Origin: Capnocytophaga canimorsus
GTDB taxonomy: Bacteria > Bacteroidota > Bacteroidia > Flavobacteriales > Flavobacteriaceae
Reading direction: 5' to 3'
DNA length: 64,000 bases
Assembly: GCF_002302565.1 (NCBI RefSeq)
Contig: NZ_CP022382.1
Span: 1,187,001-1,251,000, forward strand
Shown piece by piece: positions 1 to 8,052 of the stretch. Made by a program: the position numbers and the translations under genes. How positions within the stretch are numbered: the stretch's first letter is position 1; each line of letters opens with the position of its first letter. The notes beneath the pieces were generated by a model. That model saw only the letters and a list, made by a program, of their open reading frames with translations. It had not been told where the DNA came from and did no database searches.

Positions 1-305
1 ATTTGGGAGTACGTGCTGTTTTGGTAAAATCTTTTGCTCGAATCCACGAAACCAATCTCAAAAAACAAGGAATGCTTGCTCTTACTTTTTCCAAAGAAAG
101 CGACTACGATTTAATTCAGGAAGATGATACTTTCAACTTCTTAGACTTAACAGAGTTCGCACCCAACAAGCCTCTAACTCTGGAAATAGTACATAAAGAT
201 GGCTCAAAAGACCTCATCAAAGTAAATCATACTTATAACGAAGGTCAAATTGCTTGGTTTAAAGCAGGAAGTGCCCTAAACTTGATTGCTGCATCTGCAC
301 AATAA
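1..305 (+). CDS. Aconitate hydratase, C-terminal fragment (cut by window start)
   Basis: This is the last ~100 residues of a TCA-cycle aconitase, which isomerises citrate to isocitrate in the cytoplasm with a [4Fe-4S] cluster. The visible part is the swivel domain end: [19 protein letters not shown] followed by a QGMLALTF stretch and the DDTFNFLDL and EFAPNKPL segments, which match the mitochondrial-type aconitase found in Bacteroidota. The cluster-binding cysteines lie upstream, outside the window. The frame is open through base 1 and the codon at position 3 is an internal leucine, so it is not a real start. The stop is at 303-305 and is followed at once by a strong hairpin. Family assignment is firm; the exact subtype (AcnA versus mitochondrial-like) is inferred. 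Confidence 0.92.
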   Translation, partial: LGVRAVLVKSFARIHETNLKKQGMLALTFSKESDYDLIQEDDTFNFLDLTEFAPNKPLTLEIVHKDGSKDLIKVNHTYNEGQIAWFKAGSALNLIAASAQ

Positions 306-317
306 ATCATATTACCC

Positions 318-365
318 AACCCGTTTAAACGCTTAAAAATAAAAGTTTAAACGGGTTTTGTTATT
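318..365 (+). terminator. Intrinsic terminator after aconitase
   Basis: A perfect 13-bp inverted repeat (AACCCGTTTAAAC at 318-330 and GTTTAAACGGGTT at 345-357) with a 14-base loop sits 12 bases after the aconitase stop and is followed by a T-rich stretch (TTGTTATTTTT). It should end the aconitase transcript before the MFS gene. Confidence 0.85.
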
Positions 366-390
366 TTTAGAAGTTAAGCAATAGGGAATA

Positions 391-418
391 GTAGTTAGTA
401 GTTAGTAGTTAGTAGTTA
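391..418. repeat. Four tandem copies of a 7-mer (GTAGTTA)
   Basis: Positions 391-397, 398-404, 405-411 and 412-418 are each exactly GTAGTTA. The tract lies 48 bases before the start codon of the MFS transporter, in the probable promoter or leader of that gene. Slippage here would change spacing in steps of seven bases. Confidence 0.9.
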
Positions 419-442
419 GAAACTTGTAACTTGGTTCTTGAT

Positions 443-463
443 ACTTTATACTTTATACTTTAA
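443..463. repeat. Three tandem copies of a 7-mer (ACTTTAT)
   Basis: ACTTTAT at 443-449 and 450-456 and ACTTTAA at 457-463 are consecutive copies just before the ATG at 466. The phrase TATACTTTA resembles the Bacteroidota -7 element TAnnTTTG, so several overlapping -7-like sites are created. Confidence 0.85.
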
Positions 464-465
464 AT

Positions 466-1674
466 ATGTCAAACGCTTGGAAAATAGCCTTTATAGGCAC
501 GATTATTCACTTATTTTTAGGAACCGTTTACGCTTGGAGTTTTTTTCAAGTACCTATTATGGAACTTACTCAATGGAACAACCTGCAGACCACTATGGCT
601 TTTAGCCTAACGATACTTTCTTTGGGTATAACAGCATCTTGGGCAGGCGGAAAATTAGAACGCTATGGCACTACCAAATTAACCATAATGGGCGGATTAC
701 TCTTTGGATTAGGCTATATACTTGCTTCCTTAGCTTTGGAGCGAACTCATTTATGGGGCTTCTATGTAAGTTTTGGATTAGTAAGCGGATGCGGACTTGG
801 TTTAGCTTACGTAACTCCAGTGGCTGTAGTTAGCCAATGGTTTAGTAAAAAGCAAGGTTTGGCTACTGGAATGGTAGTAATGGGATTTGGTTTAGGCGCT
901 TTTTTGATGTCTAAAATTTTAGCTCCTCTCTTTTTTGAACTTACTGGGCAAAATGTAGCCTTGAGCTTTCGGTATTTCGGAATTGGTTTTATGCTGATTA
1001 TTCCGCTACTGGGTATGTTTTTAAAACTTCCAACAAACATCAACTCATCGCATCATTCAGTTAACGAAATTACTTCAACACAAAAAAGTTCAGGGAAAGC
1101 TCTGCTAATTTGGCTTATCTTTACATTAAATATCATCGTAGGAATGATATTTTTATCCTTCCAGTCCCCACTTTTACAGGAATTGATACTAAAAGAAGAG
1201 GCTTCTGTTTCAAAAGAAACGCTTACTGCAGCAGGAGCTACTCTTATTGCAGTGAGTGCTTTTTTTAACGGTATTGGAAGATTGCTTTGGGCAAGTCTCT
1301 CGGATAAAATTGGGCGAATAATTGCCTTCCGTTGGCTCATCGCCCTTGAAGTTATTTGCTTTTCGCTGCTTATAGTTACCCAAAATGTAGTTTTATTTTG
1401 TGTTTTAGTTTGCCTTGTGTTGCTGTGTTATGGCGGTGGTTTCGGCATACTTCCTTCACTGATTAAAGACGAGTTCGGAGCTGAAAGAATGCCCAAAATT
1501 TATGGGATTATGCTTACAGGTTGGGGCATTGGTGGAGTAATCGGTGCACTTTCTACGGCTTTTTTAAAGGATACTTTTGCTCATAGTGCTGGAATGTACG
1601 CCTTTTGTGCAGGGCTTGTTACCGTGATTATAGCTTTGGCAATCAGTTTTCTTGTAAAAGTAAGAAAGCCATAA
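466..1674 (+). CDS. OFA-family major facilitator transporter
   Basis: A 402-residue inner-membrane carrier with about twelve hydrophobic segments and a hydrophilic central loop near residues 190-210. The start (WKIAFIGTIIHLFLGTVYAWS) and the segment GFGLGAFLMSKILAPLF match the OFA (oxalate/formate antiporter) branch of the MFS; the loop motif after TM2 reads GGKLERYG, and the second half carries GRLLWASLSDKIGR, the usual MFS loop. Members move small carboxylates such as oxalate, formate or lactate, but the substrate here cannot be told. The gene stands alone between the aconitase terminator and a convergent flippase gene, 28 bp away. Two tandem 7-mer tracts precede it and might affect its expression. 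Confidence 0.85.
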   Translation: MSNAWKIAFIGTIIHLFLGTVYAWSFFQVPIMELTQWNNLQTTMAFSLTILSLGITASWAGGKLERYGTTKLTIMGGLLFGLGYILASLALERTHLWGFYVSFGLVSGCGLGLAYVTPVAVVSQWFSKKQGLATGMVVMGFGLGAFLMSKILAPLFFELTGQNVALSFRYFGIGFMLIIPLLGMFLKLPTNINSSHHSVNEITSTQKSSGKALLIWLIFTLNIIVGMIFLSFQSPLLQELILKEEASVSKETLTAAGATLIAVSAFFNGIGRLLWASLSDKIGRIIAFRWLIALEVICFSLLIVTQNVVLFCVLVCLVLLCYGGGFGILPSLIKDEFGAERMPKIYGIMLTGWGIGGVIGALSTAFLKDTFAHSAGMYAFCAGLVTVIIALAISFLVKVRKP

Positions 1675-1702
1675 TTGGCATAAAAAACACCTCACTAAAC
1701 TT

Positions 1703-3163
1703 TTAATCCCGACTATTAGCCAACCGTATAAGTTGTTTTCCTTCCAAAGAAAACACCAAAAGTAAGTAACCCACCACAAAAAAGCTTCCCACCCAAAGGT
1801 TTCGGTCGAAAACATAAAATGCTAATACTGATGCCCCTGTGCTTACACCTAAAAAAAGTCCTATCTTTTTCATCGGATAGGGTATCGGATATTTGTACTG
1901 CCCGATGAAATAAGAAAGTAACATCATCGTACCATAGGCAAGTAACGTTGCCAATGCCGCTCCCTTATAACTCAGTATGGGGATTAAAGCATAATTTCCT
2001 ACCAATGTTACTATCGCCCCAAATATGGAAATGTACGCCCCATAGCTGGTTCTGTCGGTAATTTTATACCAAACCGATAGGCTATGGTAAATACCCAAGC
2101 AAAGATTTGCCAACAGAATTATCGGAACAATCCAAAGGGCTTCCCAATAAGCGGGGTCGGGGACTAAAATCCGCTTAAATAAATCGGTATAAACGGTTAT
2201 AAAAAGTAAAACGAATGCTCCGAAAATCGTAAAGTAGTAGGTAATGGTAGCATAGGTTTGTGGTGCTGACTTATCACGAGCCTTATTAAAGAAAAAAGGC
2301 TCTACCCCCAACTTATAAGCCGTTACGAACAAGGTCATAAACATACCGAGCTTATAACAAGCGGCATAAATACCGATGGTTGCATCGGCGGTTTCGGAGG
2401 GAAGTAATTTCCGTAAGAAAACACGGTCAAATCCTTCGTTAATCGAAAAGGCAATACCGGCAATAAGCACCGGAAAAGCATAAGCGAACATCGCACGCCA
2501 AAGCCGAGGATAAAAGGCAAATTTAATCTTCACATATAAAGGTAAAAGCACCAAAAAGGTCAGTAAACTTGCCACCAAATTGGCTATAAATATATAATGT
2601 ACTTTATTTTCAAAATCAAAATACGATGCCATTGGTTCGCCGAGTGCCATTTTGGGTAAAACTAAAAAGAAAAACAGATTTAAAAAGAGGTTTACCAGTA
2701 CATTTCCTATCTTAATAGCGGCATAAGCCACCGGTTTTCCTGCATTACGAAACCAAGCAAAGGGAATAACCACCAAAGCATCGAGGGCAAGAATGGCAAT
2801 AGCATATTGTATAAAAGCAACTTCATAATTTAAGTAGTGAGCGATGTGCTCACGCAAAAACCAAGCAACAATAAAGAACACCAATGTAGTAAGAGTAACC
2901 GAAGTTAGTGCTGTTGATTGTACCTTTTGAGGATTTTCTTCCCGATTCATAAATCGGAAGAAGGCAGTTTCCATACCGTAGGAAAGTAACACGTTGCCTA
3001 AAATGAGGTACACCATCAGCACGGAGTAAATTCCGTAGTCGGATTTAGGAAGTTGATAGACGTACAAAGGCGTTAAAATCACACTAATTATACGCGGAAG
3101 CACCGTTGCCAATCCGTAGATGAAAGTATGTTTAAAAAGGGTTCTCAGTCCAGACATTTTCAA
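1703..3163 (-). CDS. Polysaccharide/lipid-linked oligosaccharide flippase (Wzx/MATE-like)
   Basis: This 486-residue polytopic protein has roughly 12-14 membrane segments spread over the whole length and opens with HTFIYGLATVLPRIISVIL, the N-terminal signature of the polysaccharide transporter (PST) branch of the MOP superfamily. Such proteins flip lipid-linked sugar units across the inner membrane for O-antigen, capsule or exopolysaccharide assembly. The segment GMETAFFRFMN after TM3 is common in Bacteroidota members. No glycosyltransferases are next to it, so its sugar is unknown. A possible -7 box (TATTTTTG on the minus strand, 3190-3183) sits about 20 bases before the start, and the phased repeat array at 3361-3628 lies further upstream of the gene. 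Confidence 0.85.
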   Translation of the reverse strand: MKMSGLRTLFKHTFIYGLATVLPRIISVILTPLYVYQLPKSDYGIYSVLMVYLILGNVLLSYGMETAFFRFMNREENPQKVQSTALTSVTLTTLVFFIVAWFLREHIAHYLNYEVAFIQYAIAILALDALVVIPFAWFRNAGKPVAYAAIKIGNVLVNLFLNLFFFLVLPKMALGEPMASYFDFENKVHYIFIANLVASLLTFLVLLPLYVKIKFAFYPRLWRAMFAYAFPVLIAGIAFSINEGFDRVFLRKLLPSETADATIGIYAACYKLGMFMTLFVTAYKLGVEPFFFNKARDKSAPQTYATITYYFTIFGAFVLLFITVYTDLFKRILVPDPAYWEALWIVPIILLANLCLGIYHSLSVWYKITDRTSYGAYISIFGAIVTLVGNYALIPILSYKGAALATLLAYGTMMLLSYFIGQYKYPIPYPMKKIGLFLGVSTGASVLAFYVFDRNLWVGSFFVVGYLLLVFSLEGKQLIRLANSRD

Positions 3164-3182
3164 AAAGGATTTGAATTTTCAG

Positions 3183-3190
3183 CAAAAATA
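3183..3190 (-). promoter_or_regulatory. Possible -7 promoter element of flippase gene
   Basis: On the minus strand the eight bases read TATTTTTG, fitting the Bacteroidota -7 consensus TAnnTTTG, 20 bases upstream of the start codon. I see no convincing TTTG at the expected -33 position, so this is a moderate call. Confidence 0.4.
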
Positions 3191-3360
3191 CGGTTTTATA
3201 CCATTTTGAATTTAAAAATCGCTGAAAATAAAAATCTTCAGCTTCGCTCAAATTGACAAGGTTTCGTCTCCAAGGTCATAAACTCACTCTTGAAAACAAA
3301 GCTACAAGTATATAAAGTTGTATTTTTTCATCAAGTAAAACTCACTCCCCCCTACTCTTT

Positions 3361-3628
3361 ATTCATCATAATGAATTCGTATAGCCACCAACGGTTCGTA
3401 TTATTCACTACTATAAATGAATGAAACAAATACTCATTTTATCAATTCACTACTATGAATTTGTACAATTTGATTCAATATTCTTTATTCACTGATGTGA
3501 ATTACCTCATCAACTTAAAAAACTATCTATTCACAGCAATAAATTACTAAAATCTTGTTTAAAGGAACGAATTCACTGATGTGAATTGAAAGAAAACACA
3601 TCGGTTTTATCAATTCACAAGTATGAAT
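3361..3628. repeat. Phased array: seven 16-bp near-palindromes every 42 bp
   Basis: Cores start at 3361, 3403, 3445, 3487, 3529, 3571 and 3613, exactly 42 bases apart. They read ATTCATCATAATGAAT, ATTCACTACTATAAAT, ATTCACTACTATGAAT, ATTCACTGATGTGAAT, ATTCACAGCAATAAAT, ATTCACTGATGTGAAT and ATTCACAAGTATGAAT. The consensus is ATTCAC-N4-RTGAAT, a 6-bp inverted repeat around four variable bases. The 26 bases between cores show no shared sequence. A further ATTCATTGAT at 3651 is four bases out of register. There is no long ORF here; the array lies upstream of the leftward flippase gene and downstream of the SMR gene. The remaining parts of the 3164-3801 gap (3191-3360 and 3665-3801) show nothing I recognise. 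Confidence 0.9.
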
Positions 3629-3801
3629 CGGTTTCTATGTTAAAAATAGTATTCATTGATATTAAATAGTCGTTTCATTAAATTCTTTTTCGAAAGATTT
3701 TATGAAGTGAGTTGTTGGGTTATACTACAAAGTAGGGCTAATATTTTGGGTTATCAACTCCTTTATCTCTGAAAATAAAAGCGAAAGTACGTTTTGAGCC
3801 C

Positions 3802-4128
3802 TTATCCTGAGATGTATTTTAGCCCAACAATGGAAGCTATTAGGGTAAATAAGAAAAAGACACGCCAAAAGGTGATAGGGTCTTTAAAAAATAGCATTCC
3901 GATGATGACCGAGCCCGCCGCTCCGATACCCGTCCAAACCGCGTAAGCCGTTCCTAAAGGAATATGCTGTATGGCACGCATCATCAACCACATACTCCCC
4001 GTTAAAGAAATACCAAAGCCCACATACCACCAATACATCTGCTGTGAAACACTTTCTCGAGCTTTACCCAAACAAAAAACAAAGGAAACCTCCAACAACC
4101 CTGCTAAAAGCAAATAAAACCAGTGCAT
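3802..4128 (-). CDS. Small multidrug resistance (SMR) family exporter, Gdx/SugE-like
   Basis: A 108-residue protein with four membrane helices, the normal size of SMR proton antiporters that work as dual-topology dimers in the inner membrane. The essential glutamate is present at residue 13 (AGLLEV). GTAYAVWTGIGA at 59-70 and the C-terminal IVGLKYISG agree with the Gdx/SugE guanidinium-exporter branch rather than EmrE. The serine that helps bind guanidinium seems kept (S45 by alignment, three extra residues in loop 1), but the tryptophan usually at 16 is phenylalanine here. No guanidine riboswitch is visible. It is a single gene, not an adjacent SMR pair. Substrate is inferred only. Confidence 0.82.
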   Translation of the reverse strand: MHWFYLLLAGLLEVSFVFCLGKARESVSQQMYWWYVGFGISLTGSMWLMMRAIQHIPLGTAYAVWTGIGAAGSVIIGMLFFKDPITFWRVFFLFTLIASIVGLKYISG

Positions 4129-4156
4129 TTACGAACTATTTTTGAAAGAAGAATAC

Positions 4157-5188
4157 TTATAAACCTTGATTTTTACTATACTGACGCCATTTTTCAATAC
4201 ATTGTTGCATATCATCAGGTAGCGAAGAGTCAAAACGTAAAAAACCTTTCCCCGAAGGATGCTCAAAGCCCAGCGTTTTGGCGTGTAATGCCTGACGCGG
4301 CAGTATCTTAAAACAATTTTCAACGAATTGCTTATACTTAACAAAGGTAGTTCCTTTGCGTATTTTATCTCCTCCGTAGCGTTCGTCATTAAAAAGCGGA
4401 TGCCCTAAGTGCTTCATATGCACACGTATTTGATGAGTTCGCCCAGTTTCCAAACGACACGAAATAAGTGTTACGTAGCCAAATCGTTCCAAAACTTTGT
4501 AGTGCGTAACGGCCTCCTTTCCGTAACTGCCATCTTCAAAAACATCCATAAGCAATCGGTCTTTCAAATGCCTACCGATATGACCACGAATAGTTCCTTC
4601 ATCTTGCTCCACATTGCCCCATACCAACGCCACATATTCCCTTTCGGAAGTCTTATGAAAGAATTGTAACGCCAAATGATTCATCGCAGCTTCTGTTTTG
4701 GCAATAACCAACAAGCCCGACGTATCCTTATCAATACGATGTACCAAACCGGGACGATTACTACTATTATTAGGCAGATTTTCGAAGTGATAAATGAGTG
4801 CATTGATAAGCGTACCGCTATAATTACCGTGACCTGGGTGCACCACCATACCCGCAGGTTTATTAACCACCAAAAGAGCTTCATCTTCATAAACCACATC
4901 AAGAGCAATAGGCTCTGGAGTGAGCAAATATTCGTGCGGAGGATGTTCAAACATTACTTTTACCTCATCATTGGCTTTCACACGGTGATTGGACTTTACC
5001 GCACAGCCGTTAACGAAGATATTTCCTTGCTTGGCAGCTTGTTGTATTTTATTTCGGGTGGCGTTTTCCACAAAATTCATCAAAAACTTATCCACGCGTA
5101 AAGGTTCTTGCCCTTTACCTGCTTTAAAGCTGTAATGTTCGTATAGTTCATCGTCCTTTTCTAAATCGTCATCGAAGATAGGTTTCAT
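4157..5188 (-). CDS. rluD: 23S rRNA pseudouridine synthase, RluD family
   Basis: The protein of 343 residues converts uridines to pseudouridine in RNA; RluD acts on helix 69 of 23S rRNA. An S4 RNA-binding domain covers roughly residues 28-80 (RVDKFLMNF through VNGCAVKSNHRVKANDEV), followed by the catalytic domain from about 95. The signature RPGLVHRIDKDTSGLLV places the catalytic aspartate at 153, and GRTHQIRVHMKHLGHPL is the conserved RluA-family block near residue 245. Length and domain order fit RluD/RluC-type enzymes. It is transcribed leftward after the PASTA gene with an 88-bp gap holding a hairpin. RluA-family specificity cannot be proven from sequence alone. Confidence 0.9.
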   Translation of the reverse strand: MKPIFDDDLEKDDELYEHYSFKAGKGQEPLRVDKFLMNFVENATRNKIQQAAKQGNIFVNGCAVKSNHRVKANDEVKVMFEHPPHEYLLTPEPIALDVVYEDEALLVVNKPAGMVVHPGHGNYSGTLINALIYHFENLPNNSSNRPGLVHRIDKDTSGLLVIAKTEAAMNHLALQFFHKTSEREYVALVWGNVEQDEGTIRGHIGRHLKDRLLMDVFEDGSYGKEAVTHYKVLERFGYVTLISCRLETGRTHQIRVHMKHLGHPLFNDERYGGDKIRKGTTFVKYKQFVENCFKILPRQALHAKTLGFEHPSGKGFLRFDSSLPDDMQQCIEKWRQYSKNQGL

Positions 5189-5214
5189 CTGTGGTGATTT
5201 TACAAGTTACTAAA

Positions 5215-5251
5215 CCGTTAGTATGCCTCATTTTGATGGCATTACTAACGG
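5215..5251. terminator. Intercistronic hairpin between PASTA gene and rluD
   Basis: CCGTTAGTA-TGCC (5215-5227) pairs with GGCA-T-TACTAACGG (5238-5251) with one bulged base. In the leftward direction it is followed by only a short T stretch, so it may be a weak terminator or an RNA processing site. Confidence 0.5.
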
Positions 5252-5276
5252 CTTACCTTAAATTAAAAAGTATGTT

Positions 5277-5921
5277 TTACAAATTATGAGTACCCAAAAC
5301 CTCCTCAGAGGTAGCTTCCCCCTCTTGAGTGGGCAAATCAGGCGCGTTAGGGTCTTTACCATTACCACAAACTAAATCTATTTTAGCTGTTTTTATGAGC
5401 ATTTCCCCTGGATTTACTTTTTGCCCTCTATGCGACATTTCCAGCACCATATCTTTACCTATATCATCTACATAGGTAATTTTACCGACCTCCAAACCAA
5501 CCGATTTGAGTATCGCCTCGGCACTACGACGCGTAATTTGAATCACTTTCGGAATGGTTACTTTTCGGTACCCTGACGGATTTATTGTCAAGTAAATCTT
5601 CCTGTTTTCCTTTACCTGCTGGGCAGCCTCCGGATTCTGACTAATTACCGAATACTTGGGGAATTTTGGGTTATATGTAGTTGAATCAAGCACCTCATAA
5701 CGTAAATGAACCGCCTTGAGGGTTTCTTCCACTTCGCTGAGCGTTTTCTTGGACAAATCAGGAACCACTACATATTCGCCGTGATTGGTCCATACCTTTA
5801 ACATCTTGAGAAGTACAAATATCAAAAGAAAAAGCACCAAAATAGCTAAGGCAATATGTTTGCCCCAAAGCCTCACCATTGGGTGATTTATTATTTTCAT
5901 TGTTTTTGATTTCTTTTGCAT
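5277..5921 (-). CDS. Membrane-anchored PASTA domain protein
   Basis: A 214-residue protein with one N-terminal membrane helix (about residues 22-42, ALAILVLFLLIFVLL) and the rest facing the periplasm. The soluble part holds about two to three PASTA repeats, seen in VVPDLSKKTLSEVEETL (from ~53), TIPKVIQITRRSAEAILK (~122) and the V-x-GK-x-T turn following it. PASTA domains bind peptidoglycan or muropeptides; stand-alone membrane PASTA proteins like this are common in Flavobacteriia and have no kinase domain. The tail is acidic and proline-rich. A second in-frame ATG at 5900 (MKIINHPM) is a possible alternative start. It begins 4 bases after the holin-like gene ends, suggesting co-transcription. 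Confidence 0.85.
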   Translation of the reverse strand: MQKKSKTMKIINHPMVRLWGKHIALAILVLFLLIFVLLKMLKVWTNHGEYVVVPDLSKKTLSEVEETLKAVHLRYEVLDSTTYNPKFPKYSVISQNPEAAQQVKENRKIYLTINPSGYRKVTIPKVIQITRRSAEAILKSVGLEVGKITYVDDIGKDMVLEMSHRGQKVNPGEMLIKTAKIDLVCGNGKDPNAPDLPTQEGEATSEEVLGTHNL

Positions 5922-5925
5922 TGAA

Positions 5926-6279
5926 TTATTGTTTTTGGTTTGCGTTTTCTATAAGTTTATCAATAACCGATTGCGTCAGTGACAAGCATAGGCTAAAGAG
6001 CAAAGCAGCCCAAAAGCCGTGAACACTAAAGCCGCCCACCAATTCACCTGCCAATAAGATAATAATAGCATTGATTACAAATAAAAATAACCCTAAAGTA
6101 ACCACCGTTATCGGAATAGAAATAAAAAATAGCACAGGCTTTACTAAAACGTTCAAAATTGCCAACACAAAGGCGACCAAAATCGCCGTAAAATAATCGG
6201 TGATTGACGCTCCAGGAAGAATATTAGCAAGTACAAGCACCGCTAAAGCCGTAAGTAAAAGATTAACTACAAATTTCAT
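5926..6279 (-). CDS. Four-TM 'phage holin family' membrane protein
   Basis: This 117-residue protein has four hydrophobic segments (about residues 3-22, 27-46, 53-75 and 87-107), with the loop VLNVLVKPVLFFISIPITVVTLG that is diagnostic for the widespread 4-TM family named after mycobacteriophage holin superfamily IV. Most chromosomal members are not phage genes and their role is unknown. There is no phage context here. It sits between the alpha/beta hydrolase and the PASTA gene in a leftward cluster with small gaps, so co-expression is likely. Confidence 0.85.
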   Translation of the reverse strand: MKFVVNLLLTALAVLVLANILPGASITDYFTAILVAFVLAILNVLVKPVLFFISIPITVVTLGLFLFVINAIIILLAGELVGGFSVHGFWAALLFSLCLSLTQSVIDKLIENANQKQ

Positions 6280-6330
6280 ATCACTCTATCTTTTTGTTAA
6301 ATCATCAGCAAAAATAAGAAAAACCTATCA

Positions 6331-7110
6331 CTATTGAGTATTTTCTTGCATAAACTGAATTGTTTTACTGAAAAAATCAGTAGGGTTTTGAGCGTGTACC
6401 CAATGCCCTGCCCGAGTTACAGTATCAATAATTGCTTTAGGAAAATGTACTTTTATTAGCGCTTCATCATCTTGCAAAACGTATTCGGAATATTCGCCTC
6501 TTAAAAACAGAGTGCTGCCTGAAAATACTTTATTGGTGGCAAGTGCTTCACCAATTTCACCTTCATTTTCGGTAAGTGCCTCCAAATTAAATCGGAAAGC
6601 CAATCGTTCACGCGTCTGCCAGTACAAATTCTTTAATAAAAACTGACGTACAGTCGCTTCGGGTACAAATTTAGCCAATTGCCCATCGGCTTCATTACGT
6701 GATGTTATCGAATCGAAATCAATAGATGCTAAACCTTGTAATATATGTTGGTGGTGCATCGGGTAATATTTGGGTGCGATATCCACTACTACCAACGATT
6801 TTACCATTTGAGGATATTCTGTAGCAAAGAGCATTGCGGTTTTACCCCCCATAGAATGCCCCATCAGGTGAAAAAACTCAAGTTGGTGATATTGCGCATA
6901 TTTTTTCAAATCACCAACCAACAAAGTGTAATTGAAATCATCAGAATGGAAACTATGCCCGTGATTGCGCTGATCAATCAAATGCACTTGGAAGCCTTGT
7001 TCGGCATACTTTAGCCCCAAAGTTCTCCAATTGTCGGACATTCCTAGAAAACCGTGCAAAATCAGTAGTGGTTGCCCTTGCCCCACAATTTGCGAATGTA
7101 AAATCTGCAT
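6331..7110 (-). CDS. Alpha/beta hydrolase, YbfF-type esterase
   Basis: The 259-residue cytoplasmic protein shows the alpha/beta hydrolase pattern: oxyanion region ILHGFLGMSDNW (18-28), DQRNHGHS (46-53), the nucleophile elbow GHSMGG with Ser86, and a late histidine in RAGHWVHAQNP near residue 241. The overall layout is that of the YbfF-like acyl-CoA/short-chain esterases. Substrate is unknown. It starts 8 bases after pdxJ ends and is probably read on the pdxJ transcript; the pairing of pdxJ with such a hydrolase is familiar in Flavobacteriia and might reflect convenience rather than a shared pathway. Confidence 0.85.
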   Translation of the reverse strand: MQILHSQIVGQGQPLLILHGFLGMSDNWRTLGLKYAEQGFQVHLIDQRNHGHSFHSDDFNYTLLVGDLKKYAQYHQLEFFHLMGHSMGGKTAMLFATEYPQMVKSLVVVDIAPKYYPMHHQHILQGLASIDFDSITSRNEADGQLAKFVPEATVRQFLLKNLYWQTRERLAFRFNLEALTENEGEIGEALATNKVFSGSTLFLRGEYSEYVLQDDEALIKVHFPKAIIDTVTRAGHWVHAQNPTDFFSKTIQFMQENTQ

Positions 7111-7118
7111 AACTCCTT

Positions 7119-7832
7119 TTATTTAAGTCGTTGTAGGTACATATTCACTACATTATCCAAACCTAAATACAATGCCTCGCTAATGAGTGCGTGTCCGATA
7201 GAAACTTCCAACAAGCCAGGAATATGCTCTTTAAAATAACGAAGATTTTCCAAACTTAAATCGTGCCCTGCGTTAAGCCCTAAGCCTACTTTTTGAGCTT
7301 CCAAAGCCGCTTTTACATAAGGATTTATACCCTCTAAATTCCCCGCGTGATAAGCCGTAGCATATGCCTCAGTATAAAGTTCCACACGGTCAACTCCTGT
7401 TTGTGCTGCTGCCGAGACCATTTTCTCGACAGGGTCGACAAATAATGAAGTGCGTATGCCATTGCGCTTAAATTCAGCAACAACTTCGGTTAAGAAATCT
7501 CTGTTTTTAATAGTATCCCAACCAGCATTAGAGGTTATAGCATCTTCGGCATCAGGCACTAAAGTTACTTGAGTGGGTTTTACCTGCAACACTAAATCTA
7601 TAAATTTGGTCACAGGATTTCCTTCAATGTTGTATTCAGTAACTACCACGTCCAATAAATCAAACGCATCTTGATAACGAATGTGACGTTCATCAGGGCG
7701 AGGGTGTATGGTGATTCCCTCAGCACCAAACTTTTGCACATCAGCTGCCACCTGAAGTAAATTGGGCACATTACCACCACGCGAATTTCGCAGTGTAGCT
7801 ATTTTATTGATATTTACGCTTAATTTTGTCAT
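7119..7832 (-). CDS. pdxJ: Pyridoxine 5'-phosphate synthase
   Basis: PdxJ condenses 1-deoxyxylulose 5-phosphate with 3-amino-2-oxopropyl phosphate to make pyridoxine 5'-phosphate, the last ring-forming step of DXP-dependent vitamin B6 synthesis. The 237-residue form starting at 7832 begins KLSVNINKIATLRNSRGG, the family's usual N-terminus; the open frame runs 32 codons further upstream but those residues are hydrophobic, unlike any PdxJ, and are likely leader sequence. The substrate-binding motifs ITIHPRPDERHI, TLVPDAEDAIT and LNAGHDLSLENL are all present. A -7-like TATCTTTG on the minus strand (7864-7857) lies just before this start, which supports it. Confidence 0.95.
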   Translation of the reverse strand: MTKLSVNINKIATLRNSRGGNVPNLLQVAADVQKFGAEGITIHPRPDERHIRYQDAFDLLDVVVTEYNIEGNPVTKFIDLVLQVKPTQVTLVPDAEDAITSNAGWDTIKNRDFLTEVVAEFKRNGIRTSLFVDPVEKMVSAAAQTGVDRVELYTEAYATAYHAGNLEGINPYVKAALEAQKVGLGLNAGHDLSLENLRYFKEHIPGLLEVSIGHALISEALYLGLDNVVNMYLQRLK

Positions 7833-7964
7833 CTGTTGAGAATATTTATGTCGGGGCAAAGATAATAAAATCAAGCATAACGATACGCACAAACTCATTA
7901 TTTTAAAAACCAAATAAAGGTATCGCACTTAGCTTAACCCCTTTAATTAAAACACCTTCAAAAT

Positions 7965-7994
7965 TTTGTTTTTAAAAAAGAATACGTACCTTTG
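7965..7994 (+). promoter_or_regulatory. Promoter of TlpA-like lipoprotein/murB
   Basis: TTTG at 7965-7968 and TACCTTTG at 7987-7994 are separated by 18 bases, matching the Bacteroidota sigma-ABfr -33/-7 pattern. The start codon used (8053) lies 58 bases downstream. Confidence 0.65.
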
Positions 7995-8052
7995 GATTGC
8001 TTTTTAAAGCCAACTTTGTTTGGTAAGTGTTAAACATATCTCAAGAAAAAAT

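Noticed and set aside
3361..3654. CRISPR array
   Set aside because: The cores are only 16 bases and vary in the middle; spacers are exactly 26 bases; no cas genes are nearby. True repeats of this group are 36-47 bases and almost identical, so I treat it as a different kind of array.
4676..5101. 141-residue rightward ORF
   Set aside because: Antisense to rluD, which has intact S4 and catalytic motifs.
5926..6279. Prophage remnant suggested by a holin-like gene
   Set aside because: The 4-TM family is widespread outside phages and there are no other phage genes.
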